Shown here one piece after another: positions 37,967 to 46,646 of a stretch of 64,000 nt of DNA. Location: the NCBI GenBank assembly GCA_018241025.1, contig JAFEEQ010000003.1:310001-374000 (forward strand), given 5' to 3'. Each line of letters starts with the position of its first letter. The stretch's first letter is position 1. A program made the position numbers and the translations under genes. Under the pieces are notes generated by a model that was not told the DNA's origin, ran no database searches, and was given only the letters and a program-made list of their open reading frames with translations. The stretch is from Pseudomonadota bacterium (lineage in GTDB: Bacteria; Pseudomonadota; Alphaproteobacteria; Micropepsales; Micropepsaceae).

Positions 37967-39076
37967 ATGGACGCGATCGGCGCCAGAGGCGCAGCCATCA
38001 GCATTTCGCACGAGGCGACGCGGACCGAGAAGCGCTCGCTGGCGCGCGGGCTTGCGATCTTCACGACCTATTCCGTGCTCTACGCCGCGACTCTCGTCGA
38101 TGCGCTGGCGCCGTTCCCGCTTGCAATCAATATCGCCGCGGCGATCGCCAACGGCCTGATGATCGCAATGCTGTTCATCGTGGGGCACGACGCCTGTCAC
38201 GGCGCGTTTGTGCCGGGACGGCTCTGGAACAAATGGCTGGCGCGGCTTTCCTACATTCCCGTGGTGCACTCGGTGAGCCTGTGGCGCGTGGCGCATAACG
38301 GCAATCACCACGGCCGCACCAATCTCAAAGGCGTCGATCCGGTCTGGGCGCCGATGAGCCCGGCGGAATACGCTGCGGCGTCGCCGGCGCGGCGCTGGCT
38401 CGAGCGCGTCTATCGCAGCGCTTTCGGCCCGGTGATCTACTACCATCTCGGAATCTGGCTGCCGCTGATGATCGCGCCGACCTGGCCGCAGGCGCGGGTT
38501 CAGTGGAAGCGGCATATGCCAGACACACTGTTCGTGGTCGCGACCTTCGCTGCGACGCTTGCGGGGATTGCATGGCTCGGCACGGCGCTTGCGCCGGAGC
38601 GGCCGCTCTGGCTGGTGATGACGCTGGGCTGGGTCGTGCCGTTCGCAGTGTGGAGCTACTTCGCCGGCATCACCGTCTATCTCAACCACACCCATCCCGA
38701 CATCGCCTGGTTCGACGACGAGAAACAATGGAGTGCCTATAACGGCAGCGTGTTGGGCACAGCCCATGTCCGCATCCCGGTCGACATCTTCCCGCTCTAC
38801 ACCGATGTGATGGCGCATCCGGCGCATCACGCCAATCCGAGCATCCCGGTCTATGCCCTGCCAGGGGCGCAGGCGGACCTGAAAGGCCGGGTCGGAACCG
38901 CGGACACACGGGAATATACGCTGACGCTTGGGACCTATCGGCGCATCGTCGCGGCCTGCAAGCTGTTCGACTTCGAACGGCGCTGCTGGACCGATTTTTC
39001 GGGCGTTCCGACGACACCGCCGCTGTTTGTCCGGGACCCTGACGTGCCCCTGCCCCGGATCGGCGCCCCGGGCTGA
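37967..39076 (+). CDS. Membrane fatty-acid desaturase, second paralogue
   Basis: A 369-residue protein with boxes HDACH, HNGNHHGRTN and HPAHHAN, plus NHTHPDIAWF before the last box. It matches the first desaturase in layout and in its C-terminal ending (CKLFDFERRCWTDFSGVPTTP versus CKLYDPARDCWCDFDGTPTTP), so the two arose by duplication and then diverged. GGAG lies 11 bases before ATG 37967. Confidence 0.88.
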   Translation: MDAIGARGAAISISHEATRTEKRSLARGLAIFTTYSVLYAATLVDALAPFPLAINIAAAIANGLMIAMLFIVGHDACHGAFVPGRLWNKWLARLSYIPVVHSVSLWRVAHNGNHHGRTNLKGVDPVWAPMSPAEYAAASPARRWLERVYRSAFGPVIYYHLGIWLPLMIAPTWPQARVQWKRHMPDTLFVVATFAATLAGIAWLGTALAPERPLWLVMTLGWVVPFAVWSYFAGITVYLNHTHPDIAWFDDEKQWSAYNGSVLGTAHVRIPVDIFPLYTDVMAHPAHHANPSIPVYALPGAQADLKGRVGTADTREYTLTLGTYRRIVAACKLFDFERRCWTDFSGVPTTPPLFVRDPDVPLPRIGAPG

Positions 39077-39140
39077 AGGCCGGATTGAGCTTGGGAACGG
39101 GGGCTGCTATTAGCCGCCGGCTTTCCCGAGAGGTCCGTCC

Positions 39141-39710
39141 ATGGTTTCCGTCATCGCTTCGTCCGTGCGCAAGGGCAATGTCCTCGAGAAGGACGGCAAG
39201 CTCTATGTCGTGATCACGGCGGAGAACATCCATCCGGGCAAGGGCACGCCGGTGACCCATCTCGAGATGCGCCGGATTCCGGACGGCCTCAAGACCGTGG
39301 AGCGCCTGCGCACCACCGACAGTGTCGAGAAGGCCTTCGTCGAGTCGCAGACCTTCCAGTACCTCTACCAGGACGGCGAACACTGGGTGTTCATGCAGCC
39401 GACGACCTTCGACCAGGTCCATGTCGGCAGCGACGTGGTGGGCGACATGGCGCCCTATCTGATCGAGAACATGGAAGTGCAGCTTCAGCTCTTCGAGGGC
39501 AATCCGATCTCGATGGAAATCCCGCAGCGCGCGACCTTCGAGGTGGTGGAGACCGAACCGGTGGTGAAGGGCCAGACTGCGAGCGGCTCGTTCAAGCCGG
39601 CGGTGCTCTCCAACGGCGTCAAGACGATGGTGCCGACGCATATCGTGACGGGCACGCGCGTGGTGGTGATGACCGAGGACGGATCTTACGTCGAGCGGGC
39701 GAAGGACTGA
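39141..39710 (+). CDS. efp: Translation elongation factor P
   Basis: A 189-residue three-domain EF-P. The loop HPGKGTP places Lys34 at the tip of domain I, the residue beta-lysylated by EpmA/EpmB. The protein relieves ribosome stalling at polyproline. The C-terminal [19 protein letters not shown] is typical. Its stop codon directly abuts the stop of the convergent M48 gene. Confidence 0.97.
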   Translation: MVSVIASSVRKGNVLEKDGKLYVVITAENIHPGKGTPVTHLEMRRIPDGLKTVERLRTTDSVEKAFVESQTFQYLYQDGEHWVFMQPTTFDQVHVGSDVVGDMAPYLIENMEVQLQLFEGNPISMEIPQRATFEVVETEPVVKGQTASGSFKPAVLSNGVKTMVPTHIVTGTRVVVMTEDGSYVERAKD

Positions 39711-40847
39711 TCACGTCTCCGGCCTGCAGATGTCGCCATAGACCAGCTTTTCACCCTTCTCCCAGGGCCTATACGTGTTCGCGAAGCGGATGCGTTCGGC
39801 AAGCGAGGGATGGGTCTGGCGGAAGAGTTTGAAGAAGAGATCGTAGTCCGCCATCGCGCCGTCCTTCCTGATCCAACCGGCGAAGAGCTGCGCCGCGGCT
39901 TCGTTCTGATGCGACAGTTCGAGACCGAAGCGGTCGGCTTCGAACTCGATGTGGCGGGCTTCCCAGTTGAAGACCGGCAGCACGCAGAGCCAGAACGCCG
40001 TCAGGATCAGCATGTAGAGCGGCAGCGCGGCCGGATCTTCGGGCCGCTCGATTCCGAAGCGGCCGACGGCGCGTCGCCCAATCACGTGGACGAGGAACAA
40101 GCCCGCGAACAGCAGCGCGGCGATGATCGCGAGACCGGTCCAATTGTCGCCGATGACATAGTGCTTGAGTTCGTGGCTGACGGTGAAGACGATCTGGCCG
40201 GAGGTTTCGTTCTTTTGAATGTCCTCTTCGAGGAAGATGCGCTTGGTCGGTCCGAGACCGACGACGGTGTCGTCGTCGCCGCCGATGAAGACCGGGATGT
40301 CGGTCACGCCGCAGCGCGCGGCGAGCGTCGCGATGGTGGCCGACAGCGCCTTGTCCTTCAGCGGCTCGTAATGCGCGGTGAGCGGATCGACAACGACGGG
40401 CAGCGCGACGAGGACGAGGAACGCGACCGGCACCAGCGCGGACGCGGCAAGCGCCCACCAGATGCGCGGGAAGCGGCGCATCAGCGCGAATGGGATCCAG
40501 AGGAAGAGCACCGCGGCAACGATGCGGGCAAGGAGCGGTGCAAGCTCGCCGACCAGCCAGGGCGCGACATCCTTCGGCATGTCGCGCCACCAGTCGATGG
40601 CACCGGAGACCAGTGCAGCGAGTACGAGATAGAGCGCGGCGAACAGGATCAGTGTCGGCACCCGGCGTCCGCCGACGGCGCGCGCCGATAGCGAACGAAG
40701 GCGGGCGCCAAGGCCGCTGAACAGCAGCAGCGCCGGAAGCGCGAGCGCGGCAAGCTGACCCGCCGCCCAGATAAGCTCGCGCTGGTGGAAGGCGGCGATT
40801 GCGGCGGCCGAGGCTTCGGGCACGGCGACGAGAAAAATCGGGGACAT
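39711..40847 (-). CDS. Membrane M48-family zinc metalloprotease (Ste24/HtpX-like)
   Basis: A 378-residue protein with four or five membrane segments, the zinc motif HELKH, and a downstream ligand glutamate in EFEADRFGLEL. It resembles CAAX-prenyl-protease-1-type proteins, which in bacteria act on membrane or periplasmic substrates. ATG 40847 has GGAG 7 bases before it; longer frames to 40943 and 41249 add unlikely leaders and overlap the divergent gene. Confidence 0.9.
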   Translation of the reverse strand: MSPIFLVAVPEASAAAIAAFHQRELIWAAGQLAALALPALLLFSGLGARLRSLSARAVGGRRVPTLILFAALYLVLAALVSGAIDWWRDMPKDVAPWLVGELAPLLARIVAAVLFLWIPFALMRRFPRIWWALAASALVPVAFLVLVALPVVVDPLTAHYEPLKDKALSATIATLAARCGVTDIPVFIGGDDDTVVGLGPTKRIFLEEDIQKNETSGQIVFTVSHELKHYVIGDNWTGLAIIAALLFAGLFLVHVIGRRAVGRFGIERPEDPAALPLYMLILTAFWLCVLPVFNWEARHIEFEADRFGLELSHQNEAAAQLFAGWIRKDGAMADYDLFFKLFRQTHPSLAERIRFANTYRPWEKGEKLVYGDICRPET

Positions 40848-40982
40848 GACACGCTCCAGCAAAGACCCCGCATAGATGTCGTGCGGGCGGGCGGCGCGCC
40901 AGATGCGCGGGTGGCGAGCCGTCCCAGGCAGTGCACGGTTCATCACAATTCCCGGAAATCCTGGCGATCTGGACGTCGGCGG

Positions 40983-41819
40983 ATGCGCGACGCAAGCTGC
41001 GGCATGGTCCTGCCCCCTCGCCCCCGGCTGCTCGAATTCGCGATCGGCTTCGCGTTCTGGCTGGGGCTGGTCGTGGTGCTGGAGCCGGGCAACATCCTGC
41101 GCGCGGGAGGCGCGCTGCCGCTGGGCCGCGAGGTGGCCCGGCTGACGGCGGCAGGGTTGCTGGGGGCGTTGGTGACGCCGGTCGTGTTCGCCCTGGCCCG
41201 GCGGTGGCCGGTCGAGGGCGAGGCGCGCTGGGCGCGCGCGACGCTTCATGCCGGATGCGATGCGGGGCTGGCGATCCTATTGATCGTGCTCGGCGGGATT
41301 CTGGCGTGGCTCATCGGGTTCGACCGCCGGCCGCTGCTCGTCGCGCTCGAAAGCCAGTTGGTGGTCGACGGGCTGCTGCTGTTCTTCGCCGTCGTCGCGC
41401 TCGACGGCATCGCCCATGCCGCCTTGTTCTATCGCCGGGCGCAGAGCGCCGCCGATCCGCCTTTGCCGCCGGCTTCGGGGTACCTGTCACAGGTGACGGT
41501 GAAGGCACGCGGAACGATGACGATCCTGCCGCTTGCCGATGTGGCGTGGATCGAAGCGCAGGGCAATTATCTCGCGCTCCATGCCGGCGGCGCTGTGCAT
41601 CTGATCCGCGAGACGCTGGCGAAGTTCGAAAGCAGGCTCGATCCCGAGCGGTTCGTGCGCATCCACCGCGGGAGCATCGTTGCGCTGACGCGGGTGCGGA
41701 CAATCGAAACGCTGCCCGGCGGGGACGCGATGGTGATGCTGGAAGGTGGCGACGCGGTGCGGATGAGCCGGAGCTATCGGGACACGGTGGCCGCGCGCAT
41801 TTCAACAACCCGGCACTAA
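40983..41819 (+). CDS. LytTR-type transcription regulator with N-terminal membrane domain
   Basis: A 278-residue protein. Four hydrophobic segments (residues about 15-145) precede a LytTR DNA-binding domain: VTVKARGTMTILPLADVAWIEAQGNYLALH, then FVRIHRGSIVAL and VRMSRSYRD. No receiver domain. It is a membrane-tethered regulator that probably senses an envelope signal. It is divergent from the M48 protease gene over a 135-base gap, so the protease is a plausible target. ATG 41004 is an alternative start. Confidence 0.87.
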   Translation: MRDASCGMVLPPRPRLLEFAIGFAFWLGLVVVLEPGNILRAGGALPLGREVARLTAAGLLGALVTPVVFALARRWPVEGEARWARATLHAGCDAGLAILLIVLGGILAWLIGFDRRPLLVALESQLVVDGLLLFFAVVALDGIAHAALFYRRAQSAADPPLPPASGYLSQVTVKARGTMTILPLADVAWIEAQGNYLALHAGGAVHLIRETLAKFESRLDPERFVRIHRGSIVALTRVRTIETLPGGDAMVMLEGGDAVRMSRSYRDTVAARISTTRH

Positions 41820-41822
41820 ACA

Positions 41823-41852
41823 AAAAGGCCGCCGCTTGCGCGACGGCCTTTT
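41823..41852. terminator. Intrinsic terminator, probably bidirectional
   Basis: AAAAGGCCG ... CGGCCTTTT pair around a short loop. T-runs occur on both strands, so it can end both the LytTR gene (plus) and the convergent aldehyde dehydrogenase gene (minus). Confidence 0.8.
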
Positions 41853-41870
41853 GCATTCCTGGAATGGCGC

Positions 41871-43316
41871 TTACGCCGCCTTCGGGGTGAAGCCGAGGAT
41901 GGCCTTGGTCTCGAGGAATTCTTCGAAACCGTAATCGCCCCATTCGCGGCCGTTGCCCGACTGCTTGTAGCCGCCGAAGGGCGATGCGAAATCGCCGCCG
42001 GCGCCGTTGATGTGGACATTGCCCGAACGGATGCGCGAGGCCACTTTCCGGGCATGCTCGATATCGCCGGATTGTACGTAGCCGGACAATCCGTACACGG
42101 TGTCGTTCGCCATCGCGATCGCGTCTTCTTCCGTGTTGTAGGTCAGCATGCAGAGCACCGGGCCGAAGATCTCTTCGCGCGCGATGGTCATGTCGTTGGT
42201 GACGTTCGCGAAGACCGTCGGCTTGACGTAGTAGCCGCGGTTGAAGCCCTCCGGACGGCCGACGCCACCGGCGACGAGGGTCGCGCCCTCGTCGATGCCC
42301 TTCTGAATGAGGGCCTGGATCTTGTTGTACTGGACCTCGGACACCACCGGGCCGATCGAGCCGGGGCCGGCATCGGCGGCGGCGGGATCGGTGACCTTGA
42401 CCTTCTCCACGGTCGCCTTGGCGATCGCGATGGCCTGGTCGTTCTTCGCCTTCGGCACGAACATGCGCGACGGCGCGTTACAGGACTGGCCGGAGTTGGT
42501 CATCATCTGCATGACGCCGCCGGAGACCGCCTTGGTCAGATCGGCATCGTCGAGCACGATGTTGGCCGACTTGCCGCCGAGCTCCTGCGCGACGCGCTTG
42601 ACGGTGTCGGCAGCGGCCTTGGCGACCGCGATGCCGGCGCGGGTCGAGCCGGTGAAGGACATCATGTCGATGCCCGGATGCGAGGACAGCGCCTCGCCCA
42701 CCGAGGGACCGTCACCGTTGACGAGGTTGAACACGCCGGCGGGGATGCCCGCTTCGTGCAGCACGTCGGCGAAGAGCATCGCGTTCATCGGCGCGACTTC
42801 CGACGGCTTGAGGACCACGGTGCAGCCGGCGGCGAGCGCCGGGGCGACCTTGCAGACGATCTGGTTGATCGGCCAGTTCCACGGCGTGATCAGGCCGCAA
42901 ACGCCGACCGGCTCCTTCACGATGGTGGTGGTGCCGCGGGTCTCGGCGAAGTCGTAGTTCGAAAGAATCTTCACCGTCTCGGCGAGATGGCCGAGGCCGG
43001 TCGCAGCCTGGGCCGCCTTGGACAGCCACATCGGCGCGCCCATCTCTTCGGAGATCGCCTTGGCGATGGCGTCGTATTTGGTCTGATAGACCGCCATGAC
43101 CTTCTGGAGCAGCGCGATGCGCTCTTCCTTGGTCGTGCGCGACCAGGTTTCGAAGGCCTTGCGCGCAGCGGCGACCGCCTTGTCGACATCGGCCTTGGAG
43201 CCCATCGAGATGCGCGCAAAGGGTTCTTCGGTGGCGGGGTTGATGACGTCGAGCGTCTTCGGTGTCACGGGGTCGACCCATTTGCCGTCGATGTAGAATT
43301 GGAGGCGTTCCTGCAT
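41871..43316 (-). CDS. NAD(P)-dependent aldehyde dehydrogenase
   Basis: A 481-residue ALDH: ITPWNWP, GSTRAG cofactor loop, catalytic base in QELGGKS, and nucleophile Cys in NSGQSCNAPSR, with EEIFGPVL and the late FGGYKQSGNGRE. No signal peptide. Substrate range is broad in this family. ATG 43316 follows AAGGGAC. The 157-base gap upstream (43317-43473) shows no gene. Confidence 0.93.
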   Translation of the reverse strand: MQERLQFYIDGKWVDPVTPKTLDVINPATEEPFARISMGSKADVDKAVAAARKAFETWSRTTKEERIALLQKVMAVYQTKYDAIAKAISEEMGAPMWLSKAAQAATGLGHLAETVKILSNYDFAETRGTTTIVKEPVGVCGLITPWNWPINQIVCKVAPALAAGCTVVLKPSEVAPMNAMLFADVLHEAGIPAGVFNLVNGDGPSVGEALSSHPGIDMMSFTGSTRAGIAVAKAAADTVKRVAQELGGKSANIVLDDADLTKAVSGGVMQMMTNSGQSCNAPSRMFVPKAKNDQAIAIAKATVEKVKVTDPAAADAGPGSIGPVVSEVQYNKIQALIQKGIDEGATLVAGGVGRPEGFNRGYYVKPTVFANVTNDMTIAREEIFGPVLCMLTYNTEEDAIAMANDTVYGLSGYVQSGDIEHARKVASRIRSGNVHINGAGGDFASPFGGYKQSGNGREWGDYGFEEFLETKAILGFTPKAA

Positions 43317-43473
43317 GTCCCTTGGACTCCCTGTTGTGGTGATGGCTCAGGCGGGCTGGGGAACCCGCGAATTCCGCTGACATAAAATCATATCCGCGCG
43401 GCGGCGGCAAAGGCCGTTAAATCGATGATTTTTGTGTGGAATTTCGGCCCACTGCCACCCCTGGCTGCGCGTT

Positions 43474-43869
43474 CTAGGTGGCGGCAGCGCGGAAGTTCAG
43501 CTCGATCAGAATTCCGTCGGGATCGGGGACGAAGATCTGGTGGATGCGGCCGCCGGGGACGGCGTTCTCGCGGAAGGTGAGGCCATGGGACTTGAGCGTG
43601 GCGCGGGTGGCTTCGAGGTCCGTGCCACGAAAAGCGATGTGATCGAGCGCGGCGGTATCTCCGCGGCTGTGCGGGCCGTCGCGCTCCGCCGATTCCGCCG
43701 CGTCGACGAGATGCACGATCGGCACGCCGCCGAGGTAGAGCCAATAGCCTTTGAACGGAAACGCCGGACGGTCGCCGACCGCCAGGCCGAGCACGTCGCG
43801 ATAGAAGTCGCGCGTCGTCTCCAGATCGGCGCAGCGGATGGTGTAATGCTCGAGCCGTTCGACGGGCAT
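43474..43869 (-). CDS. VOC/glyoxalase-fold protein
   Basis: A 131-residue vicinal-oxygen-chelate protein with two betaalphabetabetabeta units: LEHYTIRCADLETTRDFYRDVLGL and LDHIAFRGTDLEATRATLKS, ending VPDPDGILIELNF. The metal ligands look like His, His and Glu. ATG 43869 gives the standard N-terminus; a frame to 43941 adds a leader overlapping the divergent region. Confidence 0.85.
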   Translation of the reverse strand: MPVERLEHYTIRCADLETTRDFYRDVLGLAVGDRPAFPFKGYWLYLGGVPIVHLVDAAESAERDGPHSRGDTAALDHIAFRGTDLEATRATLKSHGLTFRENAVPGGRIHQIFVPDPDGILIELNFRAAAT

Positions 43870-43979
43870 GGCTACGGTGAACTCCTGAGCATCGGGGAGG
43901 ACGCGTAAGCGATGATCCTCAATATCACGTTCACCATTCAAGTCCTACGCTCGCGGCGTGACGATTGCGGGAGAAGCCC

Positions 43980-44414
43980 ATGCAATATGTCTGCGATGCC
44001 CCGGGACGGAAAACCTGGTTCCGGATCGAAACCGACGGCGAAGCGACGCTGGAAAGCGAAGCGATGCAGCACGGCGTCGATAATCATTTTCGCGACAGCC
44101 GTACGCAGGCCGCCGCGAGCTATCGTCCCGCACGCAACCTGCATCCGATCGAGCGCGACATCGGCCTGAAGGCCCACATCGCGCACCGCATGCCGATCTT
44201 CCTGACTTTGCGCGAGCATGACGGAACCGCGCTGGCGACGGCAATCCTGCCGCCGGACGCCAAGCCAGATCCTGACTTCGCGCCGATGATCGTCGGACCG
44301 CAATACAGCGATCCCAAATCGTCGCAGGCCGACGCGATCGCCGCGCTGGAGAAACATTTCGGCCTGAATCTGGAGACTGCGGGACACAATCCTTTTCTGA
44401 ATTTCGCCTTCTGA
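43980..44414 (+). CDS. Unknown protein, first of a tandem paralogous pair
   Basis: A 144-residue protein with no recognised family. It begins YVCDAPGRKTWFRIETDGEA, with the middle block IERDIGLKAHIAHRMPIFLTLRE and DGTALATAILPPDA, and ends as a predicted helix (ADAIAALEKHFGLNL). No signal peptide or membrane segment. GGGAGAA precedes ATG 43980. The next gene is a clear copy. Confidence 0.75.
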   Translation: MQYVCDAPGRKTWFRIETDGEATLESEAMQHGVDNHFRDSRTQAAASYRPARNLHPIERDIGLKAHIAHRMPIFLTLREHDGTALATAILPPDAKPDPDFAPMIVGPQYSDPKSSQADAIAALEKHFGLNLETAGHNPFLNFAF

Positions 44415-44466
44415 ACGCATCGGCCGGCGCATTTTCGGCAAACGGCGTTACCATGGCGCGGGGTGA

Positions 44467-44913
44467 ATGAGTCGCGCGGCCATGAAATATGTCTGCGATG
44501 CGCCCGGCAGGCGCACCTGGTTCCGGATCGAGACCGAGGCAGAGGCCACGGCGGAGTCCGAAACGATGCGGCATGCGGTGGAGAAATACTTCCGGCGCGA
44601 GCGCGACACCGCCGTGCGGCTCTATCAGCCCACCTCGACGAACACCATCGAGCGCGACATCGGACTCGCAGCGCATATCCAGCGCAGCATGCCGATGTTC
44701 CTGACCCTGCGGGAGAACGACGGAACGCCGCTCGCCACCGCGATGCTGCCGCCCGGCGGCGTGGACAATGGCGATTTCCGCATCATCATCGTCGGACCGG
44801 CGAATTCCGATCCCTTCGCCGCGCATGACGAGAGCATCCAGGCACTCGCCGGCCATCTCGGCCTGACGCTGACGCGCGAGCGCTGCTATCCGTACCAATC
44901 TTACGGCGTGTGA
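44467..44913 (+). CDS. Unknown protein, second of the tandem paralogous pair
   Basis: A 148-residue homologue of the preceding gene: YVCDAPGRRTWFRIETEAEA, IERDIGLAAHIQRSMPMFLTLRE and DGTPLATAMLPPGG occur in the same order. The block between them and the C-terminus have diverged. Separated by 52 bases from its copy, so probably one transcript. Confidence 0.75.
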   Translation: MSRAAMKYVCDAPGRRTWFRIETEAEATAESETMRHAVEKYFRRERDTAVRLYQPTSTNTIERDIGLAAHIQRSMPMFLTLRENDGTPLATAMLPPGGVDNGDFRIIIVGPANSDPFAAHDESIQALAGHLGLTLTRERCYPYQSYGV

Positions 44914-45045
44914 GCGCGCGCGCAGCGTGGCGCGCGCCGCGCTGACTAGCGCGTGGACGCGGGCGCGCAATGCCCGCATCTCGGCGGTGTGCGCGCCATG
45001 CTTGAAGGCGCGCAGGTTGCCTTTGGGAGCGCCACGGCCGCTCAA
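44914..45045 (-). pseudogene. Remnant or short gene with the terminase-like GAPKGN-x-x-x-KHG motif
   Basis: A TTG at 45045 overlaps the stop of the preceding minus-strand gene. It starts a frame reading GAPKGNLRAFKHGAHTAEMR then RALRARVHALVSAARATLRA. The GNxxxxKHG word occurs at the N-terminus of phage terminase small subunits and of short conserved alphaproteobacterial proteins. The frame has no stop of its own and runs on antisense through both paralogue genes, so the original end is probably lost. The end given is where the sense gene begins. Confidence 0.35.
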
Positions 45046-45431
45046 CCTTGAGACACCACGGCTTGTGGCTCCTTGTCCGCCGGCACACCTTGTACTGTTT
45101 TCGACTTCGCCAGCAGCACCCGCGCAATGGCGACATTCGTCTGGATCAGACGGGTGACGGCGGATGCGGCATTCATCTGAGTCTGGAGGTCTCCGTCATC
45201 ATTGAGCGCATAGTTCAGAGTCAGGCGGGTGAGCTTGGCAAGTTGTGCGGCATGTTCGCCGAGCTGGGCGTCGAAGTCTCTCACTGGCGGCGGCGCAAAG
45301 CGGGCGACGCCGGGCGGACCGAGCAGTTCGGTCAGAAATGCCTGACGGCGCTCGTAGCGTGCATCGGCCTCTTCCTGCCTGCGCCTCTTCTCGGCCTGTT
45401 GTTCTTCGAATGTCATATCCTCGTATCGCAT
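45042..45431 (-). CDS. Small charged helical protein of unknown function, partner of the KHG-motif frame
   Basis: A 129-residue protein. The N-terminus is highly charged and helical (FEEQQAEKRRRQEEADARYE). A proline-rich joint (PPGVARFAPPPV) follows, then a helical domain with DLQTQMNAASAVTRLIQTNVAIARVLLA. ATG 45431 has AAGGAG 9 bases before it; ATG 45464 would add 11 residues. With the KHG-motif frame it forms a pair reminiscent of degraded phage DNA-packaging genes, but this is inference. Confidence 0.65.
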   Translation of the reverse strand: MRYEDMTFEEQQAEKRRRQEEADARYERRQAFLTELLGPPGVARFAPPPVRDFDAQLGEHAAQLAKLTRLTLNYALNDDGDLQTQMNAASAVTRLIQTNVAIARVLLAKSKTVQGVPADKEPQAVVSQG

Positions 45432-45565
45432 GGTCCGAAGCTCCTTCTTTTGCGTATCGGCCATTATCCGCCCGTTTTCGGGGGTGTCGGATAAGGTACG
45501 GCGTAAACCCAGCAATTCCGCCATTTTGGCGCTATGCTATCCATGCGCATCCGGGAGGGAACGAA

Positions 45566-46099
45566 ATGAAACGCTTCGCAGGATTTCTGTTGGCCGTAAC
45601 GCTCGCCGCCACGCCGGCCGCCGCGACGCTGAAGGTCGGCGATGCCGCGCCGGACTTCACCGCAGACGCCGCATTGGGCGGCAAGCCGTTCACCTTCAAG
45701 CTGGCGGATGCGCTCAAGAAGGGACCGGTGGTGGTTTATTTCTATCCCAAGGCCTTCACCACGGGTTGTTCGCTGGAGGCCCATGCCTTCGCCGAGGCGA
45801 TGCCGCAATTCACGGCGCTGGGCGCCAGCGTGATCGGCGTCAGCCATGACGACCTCGCAACGCTGAAGGATTTCTCGACCAGGGATTGCGCCAGCGCCTT
45901 CCCGGTCGCGTCCGATGGCGACGGCCACATCATCAAGGCCTACGACGCGACGCTGCCGCTGGTGTCGATGTCGAGCCGGACCTCCTATCTGGTGGCGCCT
46001 GACGGCCATGTGATCGCCGAATATTCGGATCTCGACTATTCGCAGCATGTCGACACGATGCTCGCGGCGCTCAAGACCTGGCGCGCGGCGCATCCGTAA
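45566..46099 (+). CDS. Secreted AhpC/TSA-type peroxiredoxin
   Basis: A 177-residue thiol peroxidase with a signal peptide (FAGFLLAVTLAATPAAA). The active-site block VVVYFYPKAFTTGCSLEA has the peroxidatic Cys68 with the usual Pro and Thr, and a second cysteine lies in FSTRDCASAF. It probably reduces peroxides in the periplasm. GGGAGGGAACGAA precedes ATG 45566. Confidence 0.9.
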   Translation: MKRFAGFLLAVTLAATPAAATLKVGDAAPDFTADAALGGKPFTFKLADALKKGPVVVYFYPKAFTTGCSLEAHAFAEAMPQFTALGASVIGVSHDDLATLKDFSTRDCASAFPVASDGDGHIIKAYDATLPLVSMSSRTSYLVAPDGHVIAEYSDLDYSQHVDTMLAALKTWRAAHP

Positions 46100-46111
46100 G
46101 GGGCTCGCGCG

Positions 46112-46636
46112 ATGTCGGGCCCGACCTTCCGCCGGGCCGTGCCGCCCGACCGGGATGCTTTCCTGAATCATATCGCGGCCGGCCGCGCGGCGCTGGCCGC
46201 GGCGCGTGCGAGCGGCGACGAACGCGCGATTCTGCATGCGGCCGGCGCGCTCGGCTCGGCGCTGTTCATGGAGCCGGGCAGCGAGGCGGAGGCCGCGACG
46301 CTTCTGGAGGAGGCACTGGCGTTGTCGCGCAAGCGCGGCGACCGTGCGACGGAGATCGACGGGCTCCTCGGCCTCGCGACCGCGATCCAGTATCTCGGCG
46401 AGCGCACGCGGGCGATCGCGCTGTTCGAGGAGGGCTTGCGCCTCTGCGCCGAGAGCGGCATCCGCGACAAGGAACACTTCCTGCTGCATCATCTCGGACG
46501 ATGTCTTGTCGAAGTCGGACGGCGCGGCGACGCGCGCAGCGCCTTCGAGCGAGCGCTGGTCCTGCGCGAAGCGATGCCGCAATTCGCGGCGAGCACCCGC
46601 GCCGCACTGGCGGAGCTGGCCGAAATGGGCCAATAG
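46112..46636 (+). CDS. Tetratricopeptide-repeat protein
   Basis: A 174-residue protein made almost wholly of TPR helices (AATLLEEALALSRKRGDRAT, GLATAIQYLGERTRAIALFEEGLRL, LGRCLVEVGRRGDARSAFERAL). No signal or membrane segment. It is a protein-interaction scaffold, starting 12 bases after the peroxiredoxin gene and 10 bases before an oxygenase gene, so the three may form one operon. Confidence 0.8.
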   Translation: MSGPTFRRAVPPDRDAFLNHIAAGRAALAAARASGDERAILHAAGALGSALFMEPGSEAEAATLLEEALALSRKRGDRATEIDGLLGLATAIQYLGERTRAIALFEEGLRLCAESGIRDKEHFLLHHLGRCLVEVGRRGDARSAFERALVLREAMPQFAASTRAALAELAEMGQ

Positions 46637-46646
46637 AATCCTCCGT

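Noticed and set aside
44914..45431. Prophage
   Set aside because: Only two short genes with a terminase-like word; no integrase, capsid, tail or lysis genes nearby.
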